64,000 bases of DNA from DSNY01 sp016861185 (GTDB lineage: Bacteria > Pseudomonadota > Gammaproteobacteria > Burkholderiales > Burkholderiaceae_F). Position numbers and translations under genes: made by a program. Where the stretch lies: positions 1 to 64,000 of the forward strand of contig SZOR01000005.1 in NCBI GenBank assembly GCA_030263275.1, given 5' to 3'. The notes beneath the pieces were generated by a model that did no database searches, was not told the origin of the DNA, and saw only the letters and a program-made list of their open reading frames with translations. Shown here in pieces: positions 15,505-23,670 of this stretch (position 1 is the stretch's first letter; every line of letters begins with the position of its first letter).

Positions 15505-15929
15505 TCATCCTCGACACGAACGTCCTCTCCGCGCTGATGCGCACCGCGCCCGACGCGGCCGTCGTTCGGTGGCTCGATCGCCAGCCTGCGGAGTCGGTGT
15601 GGATTACCAGCATCACCTTGTTCGAATCGCGGCTCGGACTTGCCCTCCTGCCCAAAGGCCGGCGCCGGCGGTCTCTCGAACTGGCATTCGACCGGTTGCT
15701 CGAAGAAGATCTGGAGCATCGCGTGCTGGACTTCGACAGCGCCGCCGCGACGGAGGCGGCGGCCTTGGCGGCAACGCGCCGGAAGACGGGGCGACCGGTT
15801 GACATGCGCGATACGCAGATCGCCGGCATCGCGCTTGCGAGGCGCGCCACACTCGCCACCCGCAACGTCCGGCACTTTCAAGGTCTGAACGTGCCCGTCA
15901 TCGATCCTTGGGAAAGCCGAACGGGGTGA
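15501..15929 (+). CDS. fitB: FitB/VapC-type PIN-domain ribonuclease toxin
   Basis: A 142-residue PIN-domain toxin. The acidic catalytic residues are visible in ILDTNVLSALM (Asp), ITLFESRLGL (Glu) and VDMRDTQIAGIAL (two Asp). PIN toxins are Mg-dependent endoribonucleases that cleave tRNA or rRNA. The start is the GTG overlapping the antitoxin stop; this gives the expected VIILDTN start. The pair appears intact and is followed by copy C of the TCAGCCG repeat. Confidence 0.87.
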   Translation: MIILDTNVLSALMRTAPDAAVVRWLDRQPAESVWITSITLFESRLGLALLPKGRRRRSLELAFDRLLEEDLEHRVLDFDSAAATEAAALAATRRKTGRPVDMRDTQIAGIALARRATLATRNVRHFQGLNVPVIDPWESRTG

Positions 15930-15996
15930 CGCGGCTGCTTCTGTTTCCTCCCGCGCCGGTCGCGGCTACCGCGTGTGTTGCGCACGTGCAGACGGC

Positions 15997-16055
15997 TACG
16001 AGCCGACGCCAACCTGCAATCAGCCGACGCGCGAAGTAGCGATTAGCCGATGCCA
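15997..16055. repeat. TCAGCCG repeat cluster, copy C (after FitAB)
   Basis: Three degenerate units: CGAGCCG at 15999, TCAGCCG at 16020 and TTAGCCG at 16043; the last two are 23 bp apart. Context ACGCGCGAAGTAGCG matches copies A and B. It lies 70 bases after the fitB stop and marks the right end of the accessory island. Bases 16056-16191 hold no gene I can support. Confidence 0.7.
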
Positions 16056-16191
16056 GTGGCCGTGCCGCGAAGGAGACGCCGCGCTTTCGGCGATCGTTTG
16101 CCGTGACCAACTCACCGCCGCGGGCAACGTGCAACGTGCAACGACGCGCCGCACTGGACGCGACTGCCGCCTTCCGCGTGAAGCACGCGGC

Positions 16192-16758
16192 CTAACGCGC
16201 AACCCTGCCGACCATGTGCAGGATGTCGTCGAGCGGATTGCCGTCGCCGTTCAGGTCGAGCATCGACGCGAGTCCTTGCGCGCCGCCGCTTTGGCCGCCG
16301 AGCAGACCGCCGACCAGGCCGCCGATTCCGCCGCCGGCGGACGACGGTGCCGGCGCGCCGCCCTGCTGCTTCGCCATGAAGCCGGCGACGAGCATGGCCA
16401 GCATCGGCAGCATCTTCTTCAGCAGCGCGGGATCGAGCCCCGACTGCGCCGCCGCGTTCTGCGCGACCGCGCGGCTCACGTCCTTGGATCCGAAGATCTG
16501 GCCGAGCACGTCGTTGCCGCGGCTTACGTCGGTCGGCTGCGGCGACAGCACGTTGTCGAGCAGACCGCCGCCGCCGAGTTGCCCGAGCAGACCGCCGAAC
16601 GCTTCGAGCCCGGCGGGCTGCGCCTGCTTCTTGAATCCGCCCAGGATCGCGGGCAGCAACGCGTCGGCGCCGCTGGCCGCCTGCGTCTCGCTCACGCCGA
16701 GTTCGCGCGCGATCGATTGCAGGCCGCCCATCTGGGCGAGGATGTCGGTAAGTTGCAT
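16192..16758 (-). CDS. YidB/DUF937-family protein
   Basis: A 188-residue protein with an N-terminal helical part (LTDILAQMGGLQSIARELG, then LLPAILGGFKKQA) and Gly-rich low-complexity stretches (GGLLGQLGGGGLLDN, GGGIGGLVGGLLGG). It ends in LDLNGDGNPLDDIL, an EF-hand-like calcium-loop pattern seen in YidB/DUF937 proteins. Function is unknown. I start at the second of two close ATGs, which gives a 7-base spacing from AAGGAG. It lies 37 bp downstream of the DUF3597 gene on the same strand, so they probably form an operon. Confidence 0.8.
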   Translation of the reverse strand: MQLTDILAQMGGLQSIARELGVSETQAASGADALLPAILGGFKKQAQPAGLEAFGGLLGQLGGGGLLDNVLSPQPTDVSRGNDVLGQIFGSKDVSRAVAQNAAAQSGLDPALLKKMLPMLAMLVAGFMAKQQGGAPAPSSAGGGIGGLVGGLLGGQSGGAQGLASMLDLNGDGNPLDDILHMVGRVAR

Positions 16759-16795
16759 GCGCATGCTCCTTCGCGTGGGTGGTCGCGCGCTCGGA

Positions 16796-17194
16796 CTAGT
16801 CGAGCAGTTCCTTGGGAACGTTGCCGCCGTTGGCGGCGATCAGCGCGAGCACGTTCTTGTGCAGCCACATGTTCATCTTGGCCGAATCGCCCATCAGCTC
16901 GGTGGGGCAGTTCAGCTCGTTCGCGAGTTGCTTGCGCGCGGCCAGGCTGCTGTCGATATCGAGCAGCTTCAGCAGGTCGACGATCGAGGTCTTCCAGTTC
17001 AGCTTCTGCGGATTGGCGGCGGCGCGTTTTTCGAGTTGCGCGACCACGTCGACCAGCGGGATCGGCGCGGGCGGCGCGGCGACGGGTGCCGCCATCGCGG
17101 CTGCCGGCAGAGCGGCCGCGGGTTGCGCGGTCGCTGCCTGGACGGTCTGGCTGGCGATACCAAGTTTCTCGAGGATCTTGGTGAACAGCCCCAT
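16796..17194 (-). CDS. DUF3597 domain-containing protein
   Basis: A 132-residue protein. It has a short N-terminal helix (MGLFTKILEKLGIA), an Ala/Pro-rich linker (about 20-48) and a compact C-terminal helical domain (PLVDVVAQLEKRA ... KTSIVDLLKLLDIDSSLAAR ... ELNCPTELMGDSAKMNMWL) that matches DUF3597. The linker-plus-helical-domain layout resembles peripheral binding modules, and the role is unknown. The ATG follows CAGGAGAGAACC; longer in-frame extensions lack a ribosome site. Confidence 0.8.
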   Translation of the reverse strand: MGLFTKILEKLGIASQTVQAATAQPAAALPAAAMAAPVAAPPAPIPLVDVVAQLEKRAAANPQKLNWKTSIVDLLKLLDIDSSLAARKQLANELNCPTELMGDSAKMNMWLHKNVLALIAANGGNVPKELLD

Positions 17195-17636
17195 GGTTCT
17201 CTCCTGGTGGGGTTGGGTGGCGGCAGCGACCGAGGCGGATCGCCGTTGAAGGTGGGGGAGGCGGGAGACGCGGGAGACGCCGCCGCGCGGCGTCGGTGCC
17301 GGCGTTGGCTGAAGCCAGTCTAGCTTCTCGCGGTCGGCGGACGTGTTGAGCGCGCGCAATGGAACGTCGCGCGGCCCGCGCCGAACGCGTCTGCGCGATC
17401 ACCGCATCCGCCGGTGCGTGACCGAACTTCGGCAGGTATGCCATCGCTCCCGACGCTTGGCGCACGATCCGGCGCGACGGCGGCTGCAGACATCTCGATC
17501 TGCGCGACCCCCGTCCATGCGATTGACGCCATCGTGCGGTCGACGCAGCATGCGCGCGATCAACAGATCGTCCCATCCGGTCCCTCGAGTCCGGACATCG
17601 AGCTGGCGTATCGCCAGCAACAGCATAGGGGTGATC
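17195..17636. other. 442-bp gene-free divergent region
   Basis: Separates the minus-strand DUF3597/YidB pair from the plus-strand LVIVD gene, so it should hold promoters for both; I cannot single out convincing -35/-10 elements. A short stretch at 17397-17420 resembles the last ~24 bases of ald (GATCACCGCATC then GCCGG), which may be chance. No gene is supported. Confidence 0.5.
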
Positions 17637-19028
17637 ATGCGCAGATCCATCTTGGCCACCGCCGCGGCCGTCGTTGTCGGCGGATTCTTCTCTTCGGCGA
17701 GCATCGCGGCGCCTCCGAGTCCGCAGGACGCCGATCCGCACACGCGCAACGTGCACGAAATGGGTCACGACCTGCGCGCCGCGTCTTTCGAGGCGCCGGA
17801 AGGGCAGCGGCGCATCAGCAGCGACCTCGCGTTCCAGGGGAGGCTTGCTTACCAGGGAACCTACGACGGCTTCCGGGTCATCGACATCTCTGCACCCGGC
17901 AACCCGAAGCTGGTCACCGAAGTCGTGTGCAACGGCGACCAGGGCGACCTCGTCGTGTGGGATCACGTCCTCGTGCGCAGCTGGAACACGAAGCGGCCGG
18001 AACCGCGCGCGTGCGCGGGAAGCACCGTGCCCGCGGGCTTCGAGGGCGTGCACATCTTCGACATCAGCAACCCGGCGAGCCCGCAGCTTCTCGCAGCGGT
18101 CGAACTGCCGTGCGGATCGCACACGGTCACCGCGGCCGGCGTCGACGGCGGCGACCTGATCGTCTACAGCAACAACTCGAGCAGCGCGGGCTGCGGCGTC
18201 GGGCTGACGGTTGCCGAGCAGAATGCGCTCGGCGACTTCATGGACATCATCGCGGTGCCGCTCGCCAATCCGGCCGCCGCGAGCCTGATCCACCGCGAGC
18301 CGCTCGCCGGTCCGACCGACCCGGCGGTTCGCACCGGCTGCCACGACGTCGGCGTGATTCTCGGCGGCATCAACAAGGCGGCGTGTGCGAGCGCGGACAC
18401 GATCAACGTCTGGGACATCAGCAACCCGCGCGATCCGAGCCTGCTGTTCACGATCGTCGAGCCCGGCGTGGGGCAGTCGACCACCAACGGCCGCTGGCAT
18501 TCGGCCACGTTCACCTGGGACGGCCGGATCATCGCGGCCGGCTGGGAGCCGGGTGGCGGCGTGGCCGCCGAGTGCGAATCGGGCGACCCCGCGGTGGACA
18601 AGAGCATGTTCTTCTACGATGCGGCCACCGGCGCGAAGCTCGGCCAGTGGGTGTTGCCGCGCGGCCAGGGAGCGGACGAGAACTGCACGATCCACAACTT
18701 CAATATCGTGCCGCTGCGCAGCGGGAGGTACGTCGCGGTCGGCGGCCACTACCAGGCGGGAACCTGGGTGATCGACTTCACCGACCCGGCCAACCCGCAA
18801 ACGGTGGGCTGGAGCGATCCCGCTTCGCTTGGCCCGGGCTCGTTCTGCGGCCCGGAGGTGAGCTGCCAGCTCGGCGGCGCCTGGTCGACCTACTGGTACA
18901 ACAACTTCATCTACGAGAGCGACATCACGGCCGGCCTGCAGATCTATAACCTGAGCGACAAGGCGCGCGCCGGCGCGATCCGCCTGAACCGCCTGAATCC
19001 GCAGACTCAGGAAGCGCTGCCGCGATAG
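17637..19028 (+). CDS. Exported LVIVD-repeat beta-propeller protein
   Basis: A 463-residue secreted protein. Residues 1-24 form a Sec signal peptide (ILATAAAVVVGGFFSSASIAA). The mature part has at least five LVIVD-type blades of the form 'G.r.iDIS.P.nP.lv': FRVIDISAPGNPKLV, VHIFDISNPASPQLL, INVWDISNPRDPSLL, TWVIDFTDPANPQTV and LQIYNLSD. Such proteins form seven-bladed propellers on the cell surface or in the periplasm, with adhesive or binding roles and no known catalysis. Several Cys pairs suggest disulfides. The ATG is preceded by TAGGGGTGATC. It is monocistronic, ending before the ald remnant. Confidence 0.8.
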   Translation: MRRSILATAAAVVVGGFFSSASIAAPPSPQDADPHTRNVHEMGHDLRAASFEAPEGQRRISSDLAFQGRLAYQGTYDGFRVIDISAPGNPKLVTEVVCNGDQGDLVVWDHVLVRSWNTKRPEPRACAGSTVPAGFEGVHIFDISNPASPQLLAAVELPCGSHTVTAAGVDGGDLIVYSNNSSSAGCGVGLTVAEQNALGDFMDIIAVPLANPAAASLIHREPLAGPTDPAVRTGCHDVGVILGGINKAACASADTINVWDISNPRDPSLLFTIVEPGVGQSTTNGRWHSATFTWDGRIIAAGWEPGGGVAAECESGDPAVDKSMFFYDAATGAKLGQWVLPRGQGADENCTIHNFNIVPLRSGRYVAVGGHYQAGTWVIDFTDPANPQTVGWSDPASLGPGSFCGPEVSCQLGGAWSTYWYNNFIYESDITAGLQIYNLSDKARAGAIRLNRLNPQTQEALPR

Positions 19029-19089
19029 CTGCGTTCCGGCGCACTCGCGCCCCTTTGCGTGAGTGCGCCGGCTGCCCGGCGCGCCGGGA

Positions 19090-19204
19090 TCAGACGATCA
19101 CCGCATCGGCCGGCGTGTAGTTGAGGTTCAGCGCCTTCGCCACGGCCTTGTAAGTCACCTTTCCCGCGGCGACGTTCGGTCCGTTCTTCAGGTGCGGATC
19201 GTCC
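19090..19204 (-). pseudogene. Displaced copy of the 3' end of ald
   Basis: About 115 bp nearly identical (about five or six differences) to 19952-20066, the last 38 codons and stop of alanine dehydrogenase, in the same orientation. The offset is exactly 862 bp. The two copies bracket the higBA genes. The pattern fits an insertion that supplied its own ald end and pushed the original one away. Confidence 0.85.
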
Positions 19205-19244
19205 GCGGGTTTCTTTCACCATGCCCTCGTGGCAGGCAAGTGAA

Positions 19245-19263
19245 ATAGCGGATTTGCTATAGT
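19245..19263 (+). promoter_or_regulatory. higBA promoter with overlapping dyad
   Basis: ATAGC-GGATTT-GCTAT (19245-19260) overlaps a good -10 hexamer TATAGT (19258-19263). Transcription would start near 19270, the first base of the higB GTG codon, so the mRNA may be leaderless. The dyad is well placed as a HigA/HigBA operator. Confidence 0.5.
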
Positions 19264-19269
19264 GCACCC

Positions 19270-19596
19270 GTGCCCTGGACCGTCGCCTTCTACAGCCGTC
19301 GCGTAGAGAACGAAATCCTCGCGCTACCGGCGGGCTTCGTCGCCAGGTTCGTGCGATATGCGGAGCGAATGGAAATCTTCGGGCCCGACTTGGGAATGCC
19401 GCATACGAGGGCGATGGGCGGCGGTTTGTTCGAGCTTCGACTGAAAGCCGCAGAAGGCATCGCGAGGGTGTTCTATTGCACGGTCGTGGGCCGGCGTATC
19501 GTCTTTCTGCACCAGTTCGTGAAGAAGACGGAGAAGACCGCGCACAAGGAACTCGAGATTGCGCGCCAGCGAATGAAGGAAGTGATGTATGGCTAG
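19270..19596 (+). CDS. higB: HigB/RelE-like (Gp49 family) toxin
   Basis: A 108-residue RelE-superfamily toxin: WTVAFYSRRVENEILALP, then MPHTRAMGGGLFELRLKAAEGIARVFYC and FLHQFVKKTEKTAHKELEIA. This is the phage-derived Gp49/HigB pattern in which the toxin gene precedes the antitoxin. Members are mRNA interferases that usually act on translating ribosomes. The GTG start sits about at the predicted transcription start. The end overlaps higA by 8 bases, so translation is coupled. Confidence 0.88.
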   Translation: MPWTVAFYSRRVENEILALPAGFVARFVRYAERMEIFGPDLGMPHTRAMGGGLFELRLKAAEGIARVFYCTVVGRRIVFLHQFVKKTEKTAHKELEIARQRMKEVMYG

Positions 19597-19939
19597 CACG
19601 CTGAAGCGGTTCAAAGCACGCGCGCTTGCGCGGCCTGCGGTGAAGAAGGCGTACGACGAGCTCGATGAAGAGTTTGCGTTCCTCGACGAGGTGCTGAAGG
19701 CGCGCGCGGAGGCCGGACTGACACAAGCCGAAGTCGCGGCCCGGATCGGGACGACTCAGTCGGCGATCGCTCGCCTGGAGTCGGCCGAGGCTAGGCACTC
19801 GCCGTCGATTGCAACGCTGCAAAGGTATGCGAAGGCGCTCGGCTACAAGCTCCAAGTCCGCCTCGTGAAGGGTGGGCGAGCGCCATCGACCCGCCGGGCC
19901 GGGCGTGCTCACAGGCCAGCGCAGCGCCGTGCTGCGTAG
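19589..19939 (+). CDS. higA: HigA-like XRE-family antitoxin
   Basis: A 116-residue antitoxin with an N-terminal helix (PAVKKAYDELDEEFAFLDEV) and a Cro/CI helix-turn-helix (GLTQAEVAARIGTTQSAIARLESAEARHSPSIATLQRYAKALG, about residues 43-85). The basic C-terminal tail (STRRAGRAHRPAQRRAA) is longer than usual and may be new coding sequence created when the cassette inserted next to ald. It should neutralise HigB and repress the dyad upstream of higB. It is convergent with ald, only 12 bp from its stop codon. Confidence 0.87.
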   Translation: MASTLKRFKARALARPAVKKAYDELDEEFAFLDEVLKARAEAGLTQAEVAARIGTTQSAIARLESAEARHSPSIATLQRYAKALGYKLQVRLVKGGRAPSTRRAGRAHRPAQRRAA

Positions 19940-19951
19940 CCTGGACTGCCT

Positions 19952-21067
19952 TCAGACGATCACCGCATCGGCCGGCGTGTAGTTGAGGTTCAGCGCCTTC
20001 GCCACGGCCTTGTAAGTCACCTTGCCGGCGGCGACGTTCAGGCCGTTCTTCAGGTGCGCATCGTCGTGCAGCGCCTTGCGCCAACCTTTGTCGGCGAGCG
20101 CGAGCGTGAAGGGGAGCGTCGCGTTGTTCAGCGCGTAGGTGCTCGTGCGCGGCACGGCGCCGGGCATGTTGGCGACCATGTAGTGCACGACGTTGTCGAT
20201 CACGTAAGTGGGCTCGGCGTGCGTCGTGGGGCGGCTGGTCTCGACGCTGCCGCCCTGGTCGATCGCGACGTCGACGATCACCGAGCCGTGTTTCATCTTG
20301 GGCAGCATCGCGCGGGTGATCAGCTTGGGCGCTTCGGCGCCGGGGATCAGCACGCCGGAGATGACGAGGTCGGCGCGTTGCACCTCGCGCTCGATGTTGT
20401 CCTGGTTGGAGAAGATCGTCATCGCGCGGCCGTTGAACATCGCGTCGATCCTGCGCAGCGCATCCGCGTTCCTGTCGATCACGACCACTTGCGCGCCGCT
20501 GCCCACCGCCATCTGCGCGGCGTGGGTGCCGACGACGCCTGCGCCGAGGATCAGCACGCGCGCGGGCGCCACGCCCGGCACGCCGCCGAGCAGCGTGCCC
20601 ATGCCGCCGGCGGATTTCTCCAGGCAGCGCGCGCCTGCCTGCACGGCGAGGCGGCCGGCGACTTCGCTCATCGGCGCGAGCAGCGGCAGCCCGCCGCTCG
20701 GCGAGGTGACGGTTTCGTACGCGATGCAGATCGCGCCGCTTGAGATCAGATCCTGCGCCTGCTCGGGATCGGGCGCGAGGTGCAGGTAGGTGAACAGCAC
20801 CTGGCCGTCGCGCAGCATCTTGCGTTCGACCGCCTGCGGTTCCTTGACCTTCACGATCATCTCCGCGCGCTTGAACACCTCGGCCGCGCTACCGACGACC
20901 TCCGCGCCGGCCTTGCGGTAGTCGTCGTCGGTCGCGCCGATGCCGGCGCCGGCCTGCGTTTCGACGATCACCGCGTGGCCGCGGGTTACCGCCTCGCGCA
21001 CGGACGACGGCGTCATGCCGACGCGGTATTCGTGAACTTTGATTTCCTTCGGGACGCCGATCAGCAC
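19952..21067 (-). CDS. ald: Alanine dehydrogenase
   Basis: A 371-residue NAD-dependent enzyme that interconverts L-alanine and pyruvate plus ammonia. Family catalytic residues are present at the expected numbering: Arg15, Lys75 (KVKEPQ), His96 (YLHLAPD) and Asp270 (VDVAIDQGG). The Rossmann motif is LILGAGVVGTHAAQMA (about 172-187). Length is normal. The 3' 115 bp is duplicated at 19090-19204, with the higBA genes between the copies. The coding sequence is intact, so the insertion preserved the gene product. The ATG is preceded by GAAGGAGAACGACTG. Confidence 0.95.
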   Translation of the reverse strand: MLIGVPKEIKVHEYRVGMTPSSVREAVTRGHAVIVETQAGAGIGATDDDYRKAGAEVVGSAAEVFKRAEMIVKVKEPQAVERKMLRDGQVLFTYLHLAPDPEQAQDLISSGAICIAYETVTSPSGGLPLLAPMSEVAGRLAVQAGARCLEKSAGGMGTLLGGVPGVAPARVLILGAGVVGTHAAQMAVGSGAQVVVIDRNADALRRIDAMFNGRAMTIFSNQDNIEREVQRADLVISGVLIPGAEAPKLITRAMLPKMKHGSVIVDVAIDQGGSVETSRPTTHAEPTYVIDNVVHYMVANMPGAVPRTSTYALNNATLPFTLALADKGWRKALHDDAHLKNGLNVAAGKVTYKAVAKALNLNYTPADAVIV

Positions 21068-21162
21068 AGTCGTTCTCCTTCCTGCGGTTCAGGGGGCGGT
21101 TCTTGGCCCGCGGCTCCTCGTGAGAGTGCGGGTCGGCTCACGGCGCAGATTGTGCCCGTCCT

Positions 21163-21187
21163 CGTCGCCCCGGCGCAGGCCGGGGCG
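21163..21187. repeat. REP-like palindrome (CCCCGGC..GCCGGGG)
   Basis: CGTCGCCCCGGCGCAGGCC followed by GGGGCG, a hairpin between ald and the MFS gene. Close variants occur at 22625, 26376, 37046 and 37090 in this window. Confidence 0.7.
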
Positions 21188-21192
21188 GCCGA

Positions 21193-22404
21193 TCACGCCG
21201 TCTTCACGCGCTGCTTGACGATCTGCCACGACGCGAGGCCGATGCACATCAGCCCGAAGGAGGCGACGGCCAGTTCGATCGTCGAGTGCATCACCACCGG
21301 CGCGAGCGCGCCCGCGACGATGCCGTTGGCGGTGCTGCCGACGACCGCCTGCAGCGACGATGCGAGCCCGCGTCGCTCGGGCACGAGATCGAGCACCAGC
21401 AGCGTGACCACCGGCACCATCAGCGACCAGCCGAAGGCGAAGATGCCGAGCAGCGGCAGCGCCCACCACGGCTGCGCGGTGAACGCCGCGTTGGCCGCCA
21501 CGTTGACGACCGACACGACGACCATGATCGTGAAGCCGTAGCGGATCTGCTTGCGCGGCTTGATGTGCCCGGCCAGACGGCCGGAGAGCCAAGCGCCGCC
21601 CATGATCCCGCTGATCGTGATGCCGAAGAACCAGAAGAACTGCGTCGGTTTCAGGTGCAGCAGCTCGCCGAGAAAGGCCGGCGCCGACAGCACGTACAGG
21701 AACATGCCGTTGAACGGCACGCCGCTCGCGAGCGCGAGCAGCATGAAGTCGCGGTGCCCGAGCAGCTGCGCGTAGCCGCGAAAGAGGTTGCGCACGTTGA
21801 ACGGCTGCGCGTCCTTCGCGTGCAGCGTCTCGGGCAGCGCGCGCCAGTTGGCGAGCCACAGCGCCAGCCCGACGCCGGACAGGAACCAGAAGACCGCGCG
21901 CCAGCCGACGTACTCGAACAGCAGCCCGCCGATGATCGGCGCGATCGCGGGCGCCACACCGAAGAAGATCGTCACCTGCGACATCACGCGCTGCGCCTGC
22001 GCGGGGGGGAACATGTCGCGGATCACCGCGCGCGACACGACGATGCCCGCGCCGGTGGCGAATCCCTGCATCGCGCGGAAGAACACGAGCTGGCCGATCG
22101 TCTGCGCCAGTGCGCAGCCGACCGACGCGACCGTGAACGCCGTCACGCCCCACAGGATCACCGGCCGCCGGCCGAAGCTGTCGGCGAGCGCGCCGTGAAA
22201 GAGATTCATCGCCGCGAAGCCGAACAGATACGCCGACAGCGTCTGCTGCATCTGCAGCGGCGTGGCGCCGAGCGAAGTGCGAATGCCGGCGAAGGCCGGC
22301 AGGTAGGTGTCGACCGCAAACGGCCCGAGCATGCCCAGGCACGCGAGCAGCAACGAAAGGGCCCAGGCGGGTGCCTTCCACAGATGTGCGGCGTGGGGAT
22401 TCAC
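21193..22404 (-). CDS. Bcr/CflA-family MFS drug resistance transporter
   Basis: A 403-residue inner-membrane protein with about twelve hydrophobic helices. MFS motif A appears as GALADSFGRRPVILWG (loop 2-3), and the Bcr/CflA signatures PFAVDTYLPAF and FFRAMQGFATGAGIVVSRAVIRDMFP are clear. Members export drugs such as bicyclomycin, chloramphenicol or sulfonamides by proton antiport. I take GTG at 22404 (NPHAAHLWKAPAW) as start. An open extension of about 140 codons upstream runs through REP-like repeats and is not protein-like. A start a few codons inside is possible. Confidence 0.88.
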   Translation of the reverse strand: MNPHAAHLWKAPAWALSLLLACLGMLGPFAVDTYLPAFAGIRTSLGATPLQMQQTLSAYLFGFAAMNLFHGALADSFGRRPVILWGVTAFTVASVGCALAQTIGQLVFFRAMQGFATGAGIVVSRAVIRDMFPPAQAQRVMSQVTIFFGVAPAIAPIIGGLLFEYVGWRAVFWFLSGVGLALWLANWRALPETLHAKDAQPFNVRNLFRGYAQLLGHRDFMLLALASGVPFNGMFLYVLSAPAFLGELLHLKPTQFFWFFGITISGIMGGAWLSGRLAGHIKPRKQIRYGFTIMVVVSVVNVAANAAFTAQPWWALPLLGIFAFGWSLMVPVVTLLVLDLVPERRGLASSLQAVVGSTANGIVAGALAPVVMHSTIELAVASFGLMCIGLASWQIVKQRVKTA

Positions 22405-22494
22405 GAATTGTTTTCGTTGTTCGGGGGCGAAGCGTAGCGCGCGGCTCGCCGGACGGCGGGGATGGAGCGGCCTCTTCGAATGTCGCCGCGAATC

Positions 22495-22652
22495 AGCCGA
22501 GCGTCCGGCCGCCTTGAGCTTGTCGAAGGGCGATCGCCTACCTGAGCGCCGTTCGTGTCTCGACGAGCCTGTCCTGAGCCCGGCGAAGGGTTCAACGCGA
22601 ACGGAACGCAGGCGCCGGGCTGACTTGGGCCCCGGCCTGCGCCGGGGCGACG
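22495..22652. repeat. Cluster of dispersed-repeat motifs
   Basis: Contains the widespread CTTGAGCTTGTCGAAGGGC and GAGCCTGTCCTGAGCCCGG motifs (about 22513-22590) and a REP-like hairpin GGGCCCCGGCCTGCGCC-GGGGCGACG (22627-22652). It fills the gap between the MFS and LysR genes, both on the minus strand. No gene is supported. Confidence 0.65.
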
Positions 22653-22663
22653 GCCGTCGCGCG

Positions 22664-23560
22664 TCAGCCGGATCCGAGATCGAGCCGTTGCAGCCGCTCG
22701 ACGAACCAACGGCACGCCGGGCCGGCATCCGGCGTTCGCCACGCCACTGCGAGCGCCACGCGCGGCTTCGGCGCCGACACGCGGCGCTCGACGAGCCGGC
22801 CCGCGGCGATCGCCGGTGCGGCCAGCGCACGCGGCAGGAAGCCGACGCCGAGGCCGGCGACGTGCGCGGCGAGCTTGGCAGCGAGGCTGCCCACCGTCAG
22901 CACGTCGGCCGCGGCGGCGATGCCGCTGGAACGCGCCGGCAGGCCGCGCGACGAATCGGCGGCCACGACCACGCGGTGGCGGCGGATCGTCGAAGCCTTC
23001 AGCGGCTCCTTTTCCGCGGCGAGCGGATGCGAAGGCGCGATCGCGAACACGAACTCCACCGCGCCGAGCGGACGATGCGCGATCTCCAGCGCGCTGCCGT
23101 CGCCGAAGATCTCTGTCAGCGCGACGTCGGCGCGCTGCGCGACGAGCGCGTCCCACGGGCCGCCGAGCACCTCGGCCTGCAGCTTGATGCGCGTCGGGTG
23201 CCCCGCCGCGTAGAACTCGCCGACGGCGGCGAGCAGCGCCTCGACCGGCACCAGCTCGTTGTACGCGATCGCGAGCTCCGCCTCCCAGCCGCGACCGAGC
23301 GTGCGCACGCGGCGCTCGACCGCGGCGGCGGCGTCGAGCACGCCGCGGCCCTCGTCGAGCAGCAGACGGCCGACCTCGGTCAGCGTCGCGCGATGGCCGC
23401 TGCGGTCGAACACGGTCACCCCCAGATCGTCCTCGAGCTTCTTCACCGTGTACGACAGCGTCGAAGTCGTCCGATGCAGTTCCTCGGCCGCCGCCGCGTA
23501 GCTGCCGCGCCGCGCGATCGCGTCCAGAACCTGCAGGGCATCGAGCGTCAGGCGCAGCAC
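22664..23560 (-). CDS. LysR-family transcriptional regulator
   Basis: A 298-residue regulator. Residues 1-62 form the LysR winged HTH (ALQVLDAIARRGSYAAAAEELHRTTSTLSYTVKKLEDDLG), followed by the linker helix and a periplasmic-binding-like effector domain (from about residue 90). I use the GTG at 23560, which gives the usual family N-terminus; longer frames lack protein character. It is divergent from the OYE-EamA-pirin operon across a 110-bp gap that contains a dyad, the classic layout for a LysR protein controlling the neighbouring operon. Confidence 0.88.
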   Translation of the reverse strand: MLRLTLDALQVLDAIARRGSYAAAAEELHRTTSTLSYTVKKLEDDLGVTVFDRSGHRATLTEVGRLLLDEGRGVLDAAAAVERRVRTLGRGWEAELAIAYNELVPVEALLAAVGEFYAAGHPTRIKLQAEVLGGPWDALVAQRADVALTEIFGDGSALEIAHRPLGAVEFVFAIAPSHPLAAEKEPLKASTIRRHRVVVAADSSRGLPARSSGIAAAADVLTVGSLAAKLAAHVAGLGVGFLPRALAAPAIAAGRLVERRVSAPKPRVALAVAWRTPDAGPACRWFVERLQRLDLGSG

Positions 23561-23596
23561 GGGGTTCGTTGATCGATGGATTCGAACGAGTTGCGC

Positions 23597-23612
23597 GAAA
23601 TTATCCGATTTC
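23597..23612. promoter_or_regulatory. Dyad in the LysR/OYE intergenic region
   Basis: GAAAT-TATCCG-ATTTC is a perfect 5-bp dyad centred between the divergent LysR and OYE genes, a plausible LysR-type binding site. It is the only AT-rich spot in the gap and may overlap promoter elements. Confidence 0.45.
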
Positions 23613-23670
23613 CCCGGCGCGCGCCCGTTCTCATCATTCGTCGCATTCCAACCGACCGACGGAGCGACGC

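Noticed and set aside
17397..17420. Third copy of the ald 3' end
   Set aside because: Only about 24 bases resemble the ald terminus and the similarity stops at once; chance cannot be excluded.
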